Source of the DNA: Haloplasma contractile SSD-17B | GTDB lineage: Bacteria > Bacillota_I > Bacilli_A > Haloplasmatales > Haloplasmataceae | Direction of reading: 5' to 3' | DNA length: 64,000 nucleotides | Assembly (NCBI RefSeq): GCF_000215935.2 | Contig: NZ_AFNU02000009.1 | Location: forward strand, 62,001 to 126,000 | In this document: positions 37,572 to 46,568 of the stretch, piece after piece | How positions within the stretch are numbered: the stretch's first letter is position 1 | Layout of the letters: each line of letters begins with the position of its first letter | Made by a program: the position numbers and the translations under genes | Notes under the pieces: model-generated | Seen by the model: only the letters and a program-made list of their open reading frames with translations | The model's database searches: none | What the model was told of the DNA's origin: nothing

Positions 37572-37907
37572 CGATTAATTTAGGTTTTTGTAAAATTGAT
37601 ATACTAAAAAAAATCTTATTATACATGAAATGAAAAGATTCGATTGAATCATTCAGAACAAGAATAAAATTATCCATAGTAAAAAATCAGACATTATAAT
37701 ATGTCAAATTTTAATTATATCATCATTACGGCAACCTACCATCTACTAACTACTTAGCCGCTAATTTTCTATATATTAACATAATTTACAATACTAAACA
37801 ATTATAATATGAATATTTTTTTGTTTTCGAGCAAATTTTTCAACCATTTTATTATATGCAGCAATTATTACAATGAGACTAATCTGTTTTTAATGATCCT
37901 ATTTTCT
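37572..37907. other. Long leader-like spacer between aroE and aroA
   Basis: AT-rich with stops. The minus strand contains TTGACA and TATAAT-like words around 37690-37720. I looked for a T-box sequence (AGGGTGGNACCGCG) and did not find it. Confidence 0.45.
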
Positions 37908-38725
37908 TTAAATTAATTTAAGAACTCGATTATAGATGTCACTAATAATCTTCTCATCTATTGTTAGATCATTCCATAGTTCTTGAGCCTTAATGGCTTG
38001 ACCTACTAACATAAATAATCCGTTTATATTCGTTAAACCCAGTTTTTTTGCATTTTTAAGAAAAAGAGTTTCTTTAGGATTATAAATGGTGTCGATTGCT
38101 ATATTAAAATTTTCCATATCTTCTTTCTTAACCGGTGATTCGTCAATATTAGGATGCATACCACATGGTGTACAGTTTATAAGTAAATCTTGACTACCTA
38201 AATTATTGATTTCATCATATGAAATCACCTTAAATGCAGCGTTTTTATTTGCATGTACAGTTCTACTTACTAGTGTTATATCTAGGACATCATTATCTTT
38301 GAGATAGTGAATGACTGCTTTCGCTACACCGCCTGTCCCTAATATAACTGCTTTTTTATTTTAACGTCAATATTAAATGCTTTAAGCATCATGCCAAAAC
38401 CAAAATAGTCAGTATTATAACCAATCGTTTTATTTTGACGAAAAACAATCGTATTAACAGCACCAATTTTTAAGGTCTCATCAGAATGCTCATCTAAATG
38501 TTTTATCACTTCTATTTTATATGGAATTGTGACGTTCACACCTTTCGTTTTAAGTGCTTTTAATCCTTTAATTGCATCACTCAGACAATCCCGTTCTACT
38601 TCAAACAAATGATAATAACATTCATCACCTAATGTTTTAAAAATTTCATTATGTATGACTGGAGATAAGCTATGTGATAATCGCTCTCCTAAAAGTCCGT
38701 AAATACTACTCACATTATCCCTCAT
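37908..38725 (-). pseudogene. aroE: Shikimate dehydrogenase gene with a one-base frameshift
   Basis: Two reading frames together make one AroE. The first (38725 to 38339) has YGLLGERLSHSLSPVIHN (shikimate site), NVTIPYK and GAVNTIV, and stops soon after KIKKQLY. The second reads AVILGTGGVAKAVIHYL (NADP site), then CTPCGMHP and NGLFMLVGQA. They join if one A is added to the A6 run at 38352-38357 (T6 on the plus strand). The protein would then be about 272 residues, the normal length. A sequencing error, a true mutation or slippage rescue are all possible. The first ATG at 38725 is 56 bases after chorismate mutase. Confidence 0.88.
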
Positions 38726-38781
38726 TTCGAATATTATTAATTGATTTATAATTCTTCAATAAATGCTTTTTGCTAAAAAAA

Positions 38782-39054
38782 TTAATTGTTATTAACGTTC
38801 CCTTGAACTTCCTTACTAAAGGTAATAATATCTTTTGTAATTTCTGAAATAATAGATGCATAATCTTTATTATTTAAATAGGAGATATTTTGTTCTAATA
38901 CTTTTGCTTCTCTTGATTGATCTGTAATTTTAATATTGTATCTCTTTTTATATTTAGCAATTTTAATCGCTATGTCTAATCTCATCTCAATTAACTTCAC
39001 TAGTTCTTGATCAATGTTATTGATTTGACTTCTAAGTTCTTTTAGTTCATGCAT
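38782..39054 (-). CDS. Chorismate mutase, AroQ type
   Basis: 90 residues, all helical, matching the monofunctional AroQ fold: LKELRSQINNIDQELVKLIEMRLDIAIKIAKYK with the catalytic Arg and Lys positions, then REAKVLE. It converts chorismate to prephenate, the substrate of TyrA in the same run. GGGGAG lies 8 bases before the ATG. First gene of the aromatic run; no ACT or prephenate dehydratase domain is fused. Confidence 0.9.
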   Translation of the reverse strand: MHELKELRSQINNIDQELVKLIEMRLDIAIKIAKYKKRYNIKITDQSREAKVLEQNISYLNNKDYASIISEITKDIITFSKEVQGNVNNN

Positions 39055-39697
39055 ATTCTACACTCCCCTAATCTATAAAAATTCTAATTCTTCCGAATTT
39101 CAGTATTTTCAATTTATCTCATTTAAACCGTTTTGCAGTCACTTTGAAGACCATCTGTCATTTCACCCGTATAGATACCACCAGTTCCAGTTGCTACAAA
39201 ATACTTTATCATTTAAACATAACTAGGTGACGATAGTCCTCTAAAACTTTGCATTTCATTTTAACTTTTCTTTATTATATATTACATTAAACTAAGTTTA
39301 CATGATTATTGGTTAAAAAGTCAATTGCATCATACAAATTTTATAATGATCAGTCTAGTAGACCATACTTATCGAAAGCAATTAGGTGATCATACAGGTA
39401 ACGCATCCATGTCTAAATTCTAATATCTCTATGTTTTCATTAATAGATAAAGAATCACCAAATATTTTTTCATAATAAAATTTGAGAATAATAAAGTAGG
39501 TTCTATAACAAAATCAATTGAAATCAATTTTTCCTTATGTTTTTTTAAGATTTAAAACCAACTTGCAACTCATCATGCTAGAAAATACAATCTATTTCTT
39601 AGGCAATCATTGAATTATGTTTTTGTTAGGGAGAAAACTATTCATATTTATCAGTTTATTACTATACTAATAGTAACTGACATTGGAGGTGAATCGG
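39055..39697. other. Spacer upstream of chorismate mutase
   Basis: About 640 bases, AT-rich. It must hold the chorismate mutase promoter. A 29-codon minus-strand frame (39123-39212) without a ribosome-binding site is the only coding-like patch. Confidence 0.4.
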
Positions 39698-39958
39698 ATG
39701 TTCTGAAGTACTTATTCTCATTGCCAAAGTAGCGATTACAATAAAATGAGGTCTAGACCACATCACTCAAGAATTAGTAATCGTAATCGTTTGAGAGAAA
39801 AACCATCTATGAAATATAGAAAGCATACAAATTATTACTATAATCACTACTCTAAATACCGTGGTAGTAAACTTCTAAAACGAAGACATTTGGGTGTTAT
39901 ACTTATTTTAATTCTATTTATCTTATTAGTGATGTTAATTGGAACTAGTTTAAGATAA
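39698..39958 (+). pseudogene. Small basic one-helix protein with an in-frame stop at codon 3
   Basis: An ATG at 39698 with an excellent GGAGGTG 7 bases upstream reads Met-Phe-TGA and then continues open, in the same frame, through STYSHCQSSDYNK to a 70-residue stretch beginning MRSRPHHSR at 39746. The product is rich in Arg, His, Tyr and Asn, with one C-terminal helix (HLGVILILILFILLVMLIG) like the YjcZ-type helices nearby. The ATG at 39746 has no ribosome-binding site. So the gene is either broken by a nonsense mutation, read through, or starts weakly at 39746. Confidence 0.55.
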
Positions 39959-40313
39959 TATTCATTTATTATTACCGCTTTTATTGTTATTTAGGTCAAA
40001 ATCGTATTTTTTTATAAATGAGTGATTTTTATATTAAGCTTTATATCACAACATTTTTTAAAGTATCTCCAATACTTTTATTACCACTATTACACTTTAG
40101 ACTAAACTCTCTATGTTTAATAAAATTTGGGATGTTCCACAGATTTTACAAATCAGTTAAACCTCCTTAAACTATTTAGCCACAGCTAGTTATTCATGGG
40201 TTATTGCGCTATAGACTATACACAGGACAATTCTCGATTTTTTAATTGCATCTTAAGTTATAAAATAGATAGATGACTATTATTTATATTGTTAAGATAA
40301 CAACAAAAGACTA
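39959..40313. other. Spacer
   Basis: AT-rich, stops in all frames; no gene or structured RNA recognised. Confidence 0.4.
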
Positions 40314-40360
40314 CCAAGCTCCTGACATTTGTTAAGAGGGGCTAGATAGCCTTTTTTTTA
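40314..40360 (+). terminator. Terminator-like hairpin
   Basis: GCTCCT/AGGGGC and a small GGCT/AGCC stem precede eight T residues on the plus strand. It could end transcription from the gene at 39698. Confidence 0.5.
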
Positions 40361-40402
40361 TACGCATAATACTACTTTAGTATATAATTAAACTTAATAA
40401 TA

Positions 40403-40516
40403 CTAGTATCCGTAACCATATCCGCCAAATCCACATGAGCATCCAACAATTACTAATAGGATAAATAATACTAAAATAAAAGCATATGTAGAACCATATC
40501 CATATCCGTCAGCCAT
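40403..40516 (-). CDS. YjcZ-like micro-protein
   Basis: 37 residues: MADGYGYGSTYA, a single helix FILVLFILLVIVG, then CSCGFGGYGYGY. This is the layout of the YjcZ/sporulation micro-protein family of Bacillota, known from spore or coat fractions but of unknown function. AAAGGAGG lies 7 bases before the ATG. It is one of four paralogues at 40403, 40869, 41053 and 42040. Confidence 0.85.
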   Translation of the reverse strand: MADGYGYGSTYAFILVLFILLVIVGCSCGFGGYGYGY

Positions 40517-40868
40517 TTTTATCCTCCTTTCTTTTAGTCCTTACTATAGAATATGTCATTTGTTTATTTTGGGTATTATATAAGTTAACTTAAATCTTTT
40601 TTTATCAGTTTAATTGAAATAATAAGCTAAAATCATTATTATATATTGACTAACCATTTATCCAATTCTATACGATTCATAAATCAATAGTACTACAATA
40701 TTTACACAAGTCCACTTAATTATTGGTTTGCTAAGTTAATAGTTGATTCCTCAGTAGATAAAGAAAATGATCCCTGTAAATACAGAGACCATTATATACA
40801 GTGAAATATTGTGAAACTTAATTGATCGATACAGTTTATAAATGATTTACCTTGAAATCAAACATACT

Positions 40869-40991
40869 TTAAATTGCAGCAGCTCCAATAATGACTAATA
40901 AGATGAATAATACTAAAATGAATGCGTAGCTACTTCCATAACCACCGTATCCGTATCCACCATGTCCGAATCCAAATCCACCGTAAGGCAT
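40869..40991 (-). CDS. YjcZ-like micro-protein
   Basis: 40 residues: a Gly/Tyr/Phe-rich N-terminus (MPYGGFGFGHGGYGYGGYG) followed by the helix YAFILVLFILLVIIG and a short GAAAI end. Compared with its paralogues the Gly/Tyr region has moved from the C- to the N-terminus and the CSC motif is lost. AAGGGGG precedes the ATG. Membrane-associated by prediction. Confidence 0.82.
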   Translation of the reverse strand: MPYGGFGFGHGGYGYGGYGSSYAFILVLFILLVIIGAAAI

Positions 40992-41052
40992 ATGTATTCC
41001 CCCTTATTAATAATAATAAAACACGAAATCACTTAGCCTATAAGGTTACTTA

Positions 41053-41148
41053 TTAATAACCGTATCCACCGATACCACATGAGCATCCAACGATTACTAA
41101 TAAGATAAATAAAACTAATATAAATGATGAACTGAATCCATGTGCCAT
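41053..41148 (-). CDS. YjcZ-like micro-protein
   Basis: 31 residues, the shortest paralogue: MAHGFSSS, helix FILVLFILLVIVG, then CSCGIGGYGY. AGGAGGGG precedes the ATG by about 6 bases. The helix and CSCG segment are nearly identical at protein and DNA level to the copies at 40403 and 42040, implying recent duplication or selection on the helix. Confidence 0.83.
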   Translation of the reverse strand: MAHGFSSSFILVLFILLVIVGCSCGIGGYGY

Positions 41149-41496
41149 AATACCCCTCCTTTCTATTGCTTTACTGTATCATATTCGTATACTTTAAATA
41201 CGTAGTATATAAAGACACAATTTCAATGTAACTATACTTTTGTATCCGGTTCATTAATCTAAATATTTTAATATTATTTCTTAAACGTAGATTCTGAATT
41301 CTTTTAATTCATTAATATAATGAATTGGTTCTTAGACGAATCCAATATCCTATTTCTTTTTATTAAGTAATCTTAAATAGTGTTTTAGATACTCGTTCCT
41401 ATAGACACTCATACATTATTATCAATATTAGTGGGACATACACTCTTTTATTTAGAAGTCCCATATGTTAATACTATATAACAGGAGGTGAATATA
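41149..41496. other. Divergent spacer between micro-protein genes
   Basis: AT-rich. It should contain promoters for the minus-strand gene at 41053 and the plus-strand gene at 41497. No other gene seen. Confidence 0.4.
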
Positions 41497-41682
41497 ATGC
41501 CAGGTTATGGATATGGTCATCGCATTGGTCCTTATGGGCATAGATTCTTACACAGACATGGTTTTGGCTACAGGTATGGTTATGGACGTAGACATAGTTT
41601 TGGTCACGGGTATGGGTATTTGCGTAGAGGATTTGTCCCTGGAGTCGGGTTAGGCTTATTGATTTCAGGTTTATTTTACTAA
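41497..41682 (+). CDS. Gly/His/Tyr/Arg-rich small protein
   Basis: 61 residues starting MPGYGYGHRIGPYGHRF, with repeating G-Y/H-G and arginine, and a hydrophobic C-terminus (FVPGVGLGLLISGLFY). Strongly biased composition resembles spore-coat or cell-surface low-complexity proteins; histidines could bind metal. ATG at 41497 is chosen because GGAGG is 8 bases upstream; a GTG at 41488 overlaps that site. It is the only plus-strand gene among the micro-proteins and has its own terminator. Confidence 0.75.
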   Translation: MPGYGYGHRIGPYGHRFLHRHGFGYRYGYGRRHSFGHGYGYLRRGFVPGVGLGLLISGLFY

Positions 41683-41765
41683 TTGTTTATATATAAACTC
41701 ACATAATTATTAACCACCAACTATATTTTGGGTAACATAAAATAACTATTAAGCATTTTTTAAAA

Positions 41766-41799
41766 TAGCGGATCTCAATTAAGGAATCCGCTATTTTTC
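41766..41799 (+). terminator. Terminator of the Gly/His-rich gene
   Basis: AATAGCGGAT and ATCCGCTATT form the stem, followed by TTTTTC on the plus strand. Confidence 0.85.
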
Positions 41800-42039
41800 T
41801 TAATATTATAAATATGGTTTTTATTTCATATACACTATTTGCTGTGTACAGCGTTGTTTATAAATAATATTTATGTGCTTGTTGAACTGCGTTCCATCGT
41901 GGATGTATATATTTAACATATCTTATATAAATATAAAATTCATATAAATAAGGCCATCAAAGCCCAAATAAATTTGAACTAGATCGCCAATTTTTAATCC
42001 GTATAAAATTTTATACAATTATTTGTTTAAAAATTAATT

Positions 42040-42162
42040 CTAATATCCGTATCCTCCGTAACCGCATCTGCCAATACCGCATGAGCATCCAACGATTACT
42101 AATAAGATAAACAGTACTAAAATAGCAGCATAGCCACCACCATATCCATATCCATCAGCCAT
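42040..42162 (-). CDS. YjcZ-like micro-protein
   Basis: 40 residues: MADGYGYGGGYAA, the helix ILVLFILLVIVG, then CSCGIGRCGYGGYGY with a third Cys. GAGGAG precedes the ATG by 7 bases. Most similar to the copy at 40403. The cysteines after the helix could form disulphides or bind metal on one face of the membrane; that is inference. Confidence 0.85.
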   Translation of the reverse strand: MADGYGYGGGYAAILVLFILLVIVGCSCGIGRCGYGGYGY

Positions 42163-42368
42163 TTTCATTCTCCTCTCTATTCAGTCTTATTATAACCTAT
42201 GTACATTTATCATTCTATGGAATTACATTTGTCCAATTTTAACTTATTTTATAAACTATTCTCACATTTAAATATTCTGAATTCTAAATTTTTGGTTCAA
42301 CACTATACTCCACGCAAATCAAGAGAATGAACATTTATTTATACAAAATCGATTATAAAATTAAAAAA

Positions 42369-42394
42369 GCCAGCCTTAGAAATCTAAGACCGAC
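42369..42394 (-). terminator. Terminator of the mreB-like gene
   Basis: GTCGGTCTTAG and CTAAGGCTGGC pair with G-T wobbles around an ATTT loop; TTTTTT follows on the minus strand. Confidence 0.75.
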
Positions 42395-42428
42395 CAGTTA
42401 TGTTCTATTTTATAAAATAACATCTATA

Positions 42429-43442
42429 TTAGTCAATTGGTTTCACTAAATAGTTTCCTCTATTTTTAAGTAAGGTTTTACCTCCTTCAGCTATGGAAGT
42501 TAACGGATATTTTGAAATATAAGTAGTAATTCCAGTTACTGTTTCAAAGTATTCCTCTACACCATCAATGAGAGCGCCTCCACCATTTATTACAATTCCA
42601 TTTTCTAATATGTCCGCTGCTAACTCTGGTGGTGTCCCTTGTAAGACATTGATTACTTTAGTTGAGATCGAATCAAATATTCTAACTAGAATATTGCGAA
42701 TCTCTGACTGTTTAATTGTCTTTCTACGTGGTAGGTTATTCTCTAAACTTCTTCCTGCAAAACTATACTCTTTATCTTCCTCAATATCTTTTCGTAATGT
42801 TCCCAAATTAATTTTAATTTGTTCAGCTGTTCGTTCACCAATAATCATTCCATAGTGAACTTTAACATATTTAATAATTTCATTATCTATATACTGTCCT
42901 GCCTTACGAATCGATTCAGCTATAACTAAATCTCCTAGAGATAGAACTCCAACATCAGTAGAGCCCCCACCTATATCGATGACTAAAGAACCCTTCGCTG
43001 TGAAAATATCAACGCCTGCTCCAATAGCTCCTGCCTTTATTTCCTGTTCAACAAATACATCTTTAATATTTAATTCAGTACCGAGTTTTTCTAATGCTTC
43101 ACGTTCAGTCGATGTCATATCACATGGACAACAGATTAAAAGAGTTGATTTTTTAATGTCTCCATTTCCATCTTCTTGGATCTTATTGAAAATAAAACTT
43201 AAAATAATTTTAGTTGCTTCTAGGTTAGAAATGACTCCACCATCTAATGGCTTGACCACTTTCACCTTTTTATGTTCCTTACCTAACATCTCACTTGCCG
43301 AGTGCCCAATTGCAATCGGTTTTTTTGATTCTTGATCAAATGCAACTACTGTAGGCTCATTATAAATGATTCCCTTTCCGCCAACATATACGATGGTATT
43401 CTTTGTTCCTAAGTCTACACCTATTTTGTATCCTTGTCCCAT
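42429..43442 (-). CDS. MreB/Mbl-family actin-like protein
   Basis: 337 residues of the actin fold. Phosphate-1 loop VDLGTKNTIVYV at the N-terminus, the connect motif VVKPLDGGVISN, phosphate-2 LVIDIGGGSTDVGVL and the adenosine motif GIVINGGGALIDG are visible. It should polymerise beside the membrane to guide cell-wall synthesis or shape. There is no mreC/mreD next to it, so it may be an additional paralogue of the Mbl or MreBH kind. GAGGTGAAAGA precedes the ATG. Monocistronic with its own terminator. Confidence 0.92.
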   Translation of the reverse strand: MGQGYKIGVDLGTKNTIVYVGGKGIIYNEPTVVAFDQESKKPIAIGHSASEMLGKEHKKVKVVKPLDGGVISNLEATKIILSFIFNKIQEDGNGDIKKSTLLICCPCDMTSTEREALEKLGTELNIKDVFVEQEIKAGAIGAGVDIFTAKGSLVIDIGGGSTDVGVLSLGDLVIAESIRKAGQYIDNEIIKYVKVHYGMIIGERTAEQIKINLGTLRKDIEEDKEYSFAGRSLENNLPRRKTIKQSEIRNILVRIFDSISTKVINVLQGTPPELAADILENGIVINGGGALIDGVEEYFETVTGITTYISKYPLTSIAEGGKTLLKNRGNYLVKPID

Positions 43443-43771
43443 TCTTTCACCTCATATATAGTATTTTGTCAAAAAATATAGAATCGTGTACCTCGTGAAT
43501 ATTTTATCATATTTTGGCAAATTAGTAAATGCTTTTCAATTTTTAAAATAAATACTTTGATATTCAAATATTCTTAAGTGTTGACTAATTTTACATTATC
43601 AAATACAATAGTAGTTAATAATCATAATGAATTTCATGAATAAGAGTGTAAAAAGAGCTTTTCATAACTAATTAATAAAAGTAATACTGGTAAAAATAGT
43701 AGAGTGATTCAAAAATTGTTAATGTAATTTTATTTCAAAATAATACTAATCATTACTAAGGAGATGAGTTT
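43443..43771. other. Divergent promoter region, mreB-like and degV
   Basis: It contains a strong plus-strand promoter (TTGACT at 43581-43586, 17-base spacer, TACAAT at 43604-43609) driving degV with a leader of about 160 bases. No minus-strand promoter was fixed. Confidence 0.65.
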
Positions 43772-44632
43772 ATGGCAATAAAAATTTTAACAGATAGTGC
43801 ATGTGATTTACCGAAACAATTATGTGAACAATATGAAATCGATGTAATGCCATTATTAGTTTATGTAGATGAGCAGGAATTTCGTGATACAGTCGACATA
43901 ACGCCAAATAAGCTATATAATGCAATGCGTGAAGGAGCTATAACCAAGACGGCTCAAGTTACATATGGAACATTTGAAGAGAAATTTAAACAACTTGAAA
44001 ATTCAAGTGATGACTATATCTATATAGGAATCTCTTCACAACTTTCTGGTACTTACCAAACAGCTAAAATGGTTGCAGATCACTTGCAAGAAGATGGGCA
44101 TAAAATTAATTTAACGATTATTGATAGTAAGTGTGCGTCGCTTGGTTTAGGGCTTGTTGTATTAAATGCAGCAAAAATGGCACAAGCTGGTAAATCTAAA
44201 GAATCTATACTGTCTCAAATAGATCACTATTGCAATCATATGGAACACTTGGTATCTGTTGATACATTAGAATATTTACAGCGTGGCGGACGTGTTTCAA
44301 GAACATCTGCGATTGTTGGTAATATGCTAAAAATAAAACCAATTTTACATATGGAAGATGGTAAACTTGTTGCGCTTGATAAAGTCCGAGGACGAAAGAG
44401 ATTATATAGAAAGCTTTTGAAAATGATAGAGGAACGTGGAACAAAGCTTGATCAGCAAGTAGTTGGAATCAATCATGCAGATAACTTAGAAGCAGTCATG
44501 GAGATAAAAGATATTATTTCAGAGAAATTTGGTGTAACTCAATTCGTTATTAATGATGCAGGAAGTGCAGTTGGGGCGCATACTGGCCCTGGATTACTGG
44601 CTTTGTATTTCCTCGATGACCCTATTAAGTAA
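43772..44632 (+). CDS. DegV-family fatty-acid-binding protein
   Basis: 286 residues with the DegV signatures ILTDSACDLP at the N-terminus, KTAQVTYGTFEE, SSQLSGTYQTA, DTLEYLQRGGRVS and GAHTGPG at the C-terminus. DegV/FakB proteins hold a fatty acid and deliver it to the FakA kinase in the cytosol; which role applies is not shown, since fakA is not here. AAGGAG lies 9 bases before the ATG. Strong terminator follows at 44711. Confidence 0.92.
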   Translation: MAIKILTDSACDLPKQLCEQYEIDVMPLLVYVDEQEFRDTVDITPNKLYNAMREGAITKTAQVTYGTFEEKFKQLENSSDDYIYIGISSQLSGTYQTAKMVADHLQEDGHKINLTIIDSKCASLGLGLVVLNAAKMAQAGKSKESILSQIDHYCNHMEHLVSVDTLEYLQRGGRVSRTSAIVGNMLKIKPILHMEDGKLVALDKVRGRKRLYRKLLKMIEERGTKLDQQVVGINHADNLEAVMEIKDIISEKFGVTQFVINDAGSAVGAHTGPGLLALYFLDDPIK

Positions 44633-44710
44633 ACTATATAGAAACATTAATTAAAATAGGTAAGAAACAACAGAGTAGTAATTAGCCGCATATTGAATTT
44701 TATAATATGA

Positions 44711-44743
44711 AGGAAATCATGCATTTCATGATTTCCTTTTTTT
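44711..44743 (+). terminator. Terminator of degV
   Basis: GGAAATCATG and CATGATTTCC around a 5-base loop, then a run of seven T residues. Confidence 0.88.
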
Positions 44744-44897
44744 CTAGTACGTAAATTTTTCTTATATGCGTTTTGATATCTAGAGCATTTATACGTACAT
44801 CATGATCAATCTCATTTTTCTAAATTAAAGTTTCTTTTCTTTTCAAGGTTTCCTTAGTATTGAACACATAAGAAAAGTGATTGCTTTTATTATACTA

Positions 44898-46226
44898 TTA
44901 AAGGTTGTCAATTATTAATTGAATCTTATTTTTGTTTTGATATAACCAATATAGCATTTTACGATTCGTATGAGACAATTTTCTATATTCTTCCTTATCT
45001 CCTAACCAAGCGATAAAAACACATTGGATGGAATATATTATATAGATAATTGACTGTTTTTCTTCTACAGTTAATGGACAAATTGCATGGTATCCTGTCA
45101 TGATTCCTTTAAATAAATCTAACCAATGTTCATATCCATTTTCAACTAATTCTGCCTCAGATAACATTCCTGTTGCACAATAACATGGATCAAATATTCT
45201 AACATTTCTTTCTGATATTTCAAAATCTATAAATCCACTTACTTTTTCCTTATTGAAGATAATGTTCGAAGGATGAATATCTCTATGGACTACTTGTTTT
45301 TTAAGTCCAGCTACTAACCGTCTAAAATGGTCAGTGCAATCATTATAAAACTCCTCAGGTAAATTCACTTCCCATTGTTTCATATATAGTTTCGTTTCAG
45401 GTAATGCCCAATTGATCATTGTATCGACTATATTGTTTGTAGGTACATCAAGTTCATAATTCTCTAAGTTTAAAGCTTGATGCAAATAACCAATTGCTAT
45501 TCCATATTGCTTTCCTATTTCGATTCTGTTGTTTACATACCTTTCTTCAGTAGATAAAGTTTTACCTATTACCTTGTTTAATAATATCTCATAACCGTCA
45601 TTAGTTATGATGAAATCTTCGCCCTTCCTCGTTGTAACTGGTGAACTTACCTGTATTCCTTTTGCATTTAAAAACCGTGCAATTTGGATATGGGTCATAA
45701 TATCTGATATATTTTTTCCAGCCTTAAAAATGTATTGATCATTGATATGAAATAGATGATATAACTTTTTATCAGCCACTTCTCCATTTTCAATGGATGA
45801 TATTGGCTTAATATCCCAATTATTATTAATCTTCTGTCTAACCTGAGCTTGAGTTAACATAACCATTAATTCCTCCCTTAAATTATATCGTTTAGGTCTA
45901 CTTACTTGTCTGATCTGTAAGTATCTAGTAGGAGAACAACCAAATTGTCGTTTAAATGCCTTATAAAATCCAGCATGTGTGTCAAACCCATAATTTAAAC
46001 AAACGGATATGAGTTTTTCTCCACTCTGGGTTTCGTAAAGCGCATGTAATAAACGTCGTTTTGTAATAAATGAAAATAACGACATCCCGATATTAGTCCT
46101 AAACAGATGGTACAAATGATAGACTGAATAACCCGAAAACTTCGATAACTCATCTGCAGTTATATCTGTTTTTAATCGTTCTTCGATATAATCGACTGTT
46201 TCCTGTAAAATGTCTATTGTCTCCAT
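44898..46226 (-). CDS. AraC-type regulator fused to a phosphotransferase (APH-like) domain
   Basis: About 442 residues. An AraC/XylS double helix-turn-helix fills the first 110 (ADELSKFSGYSVYHLYHLF, then GFDTHAGFYKAFKRQFGCSPTRYL). The rest is an aminoglycoside-phosphotransferase-like kinase fold with the catalytic VVHRDIHPSN near 310 and a metal-binding FIDFE near 332. The domain order suggests a regulator whose sensory part binds or phosphorylates a small molecule. No obvious target lies beside it. ATG at 46226 follows AAGGGTG; the longer frame to 46298 lacks a ribosome-binding site. Confidence 0.85.
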   Translation of the reverse strand: METIDILQETVDYIEERLKTDITADELSKFSGYSVYHLYHLFRTNIGMSLFSFITKRRLLHALYETQSGEKLISVCLNYGFDTHAGFYKAFKRQFGCSPTRYLQIRQVSRPKRYNLREELMVMLTQAQVRQKINNNWDIKPISSIENGEVADKKLYHLFHINDQYIFKAGKNISDIMTHIQIARFLNAKGIQVSSPVTTRKGEDFIITNDGYEILLNKVIGKTLSTEERYVNNRIEIGKQYGIAIGYLHQALNLENYELDVPTNNIVDTMINWALPETKLYMKQWEVNLPEEFYNDCTDHFRRLVAGLKKQVVHRDIHPSNIIFNKEKVSGFIDFEISERNVRIFDPCYCATGMLSEAELVENGYEHWLDLFKGIMTGYHAICPLTVEEKQSIIYIIYSIQCVFIAWLGDKEEYRKLSHTNRKMLYWLYQNKNKIQLIIDNL

Positions 46227-46470
46227 ACATCTCACCCTTTTTTTAATATACCATATAATTGGTACGGTTATATTTCCTCTATTGTGAAGTCTATTCATTT
46301 ATTATTAATTACAGTTGTTTAAAAACTAATTAGATTAGTAAATCAAAATTTTTTTAAGAGTACAGTTTTGGCTACCGATACAATAAACACAATCAACTGA
46401 CGCAAGAAATAGGGATCACACCTTCATGCTCCCTTCTATATGGTAACAACTTGCTAGAGTTACTACTATC

Positions 46471-46504
46471 AAAAGAAAAACGAAGAAGTATAGTGACCTC
46501 TTCG
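46471..46504 (-). terminator. Terminator after the broken lipoprotein gene
   Basis: CGAAGA (46481-46486) pairs with TCTTCG (46499-46504); TTTTTCTTTT follows on the minus strand. Confidence 0.7.
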
Positions 46505-46568
46505 CTTACAAGTCCAATTATAGATGGTCAGTGTTGATGGATGCATATAAGTTATCCAATATTTATAA

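Noticed and set aside
37572-37907. Possible T-box leader before aroA.
   Set aside because: The conserved AGGGTGGNACCGCG antiterminator sequence is absent.
39698-39958. TGA read as tryptophan, as in Mollicutes.
   Set aside because: Large Trp-containing genes (glpK, guaB, oppA) are intact under the standard code, and TGA ends the gene at 10180 right before a well-formed start.
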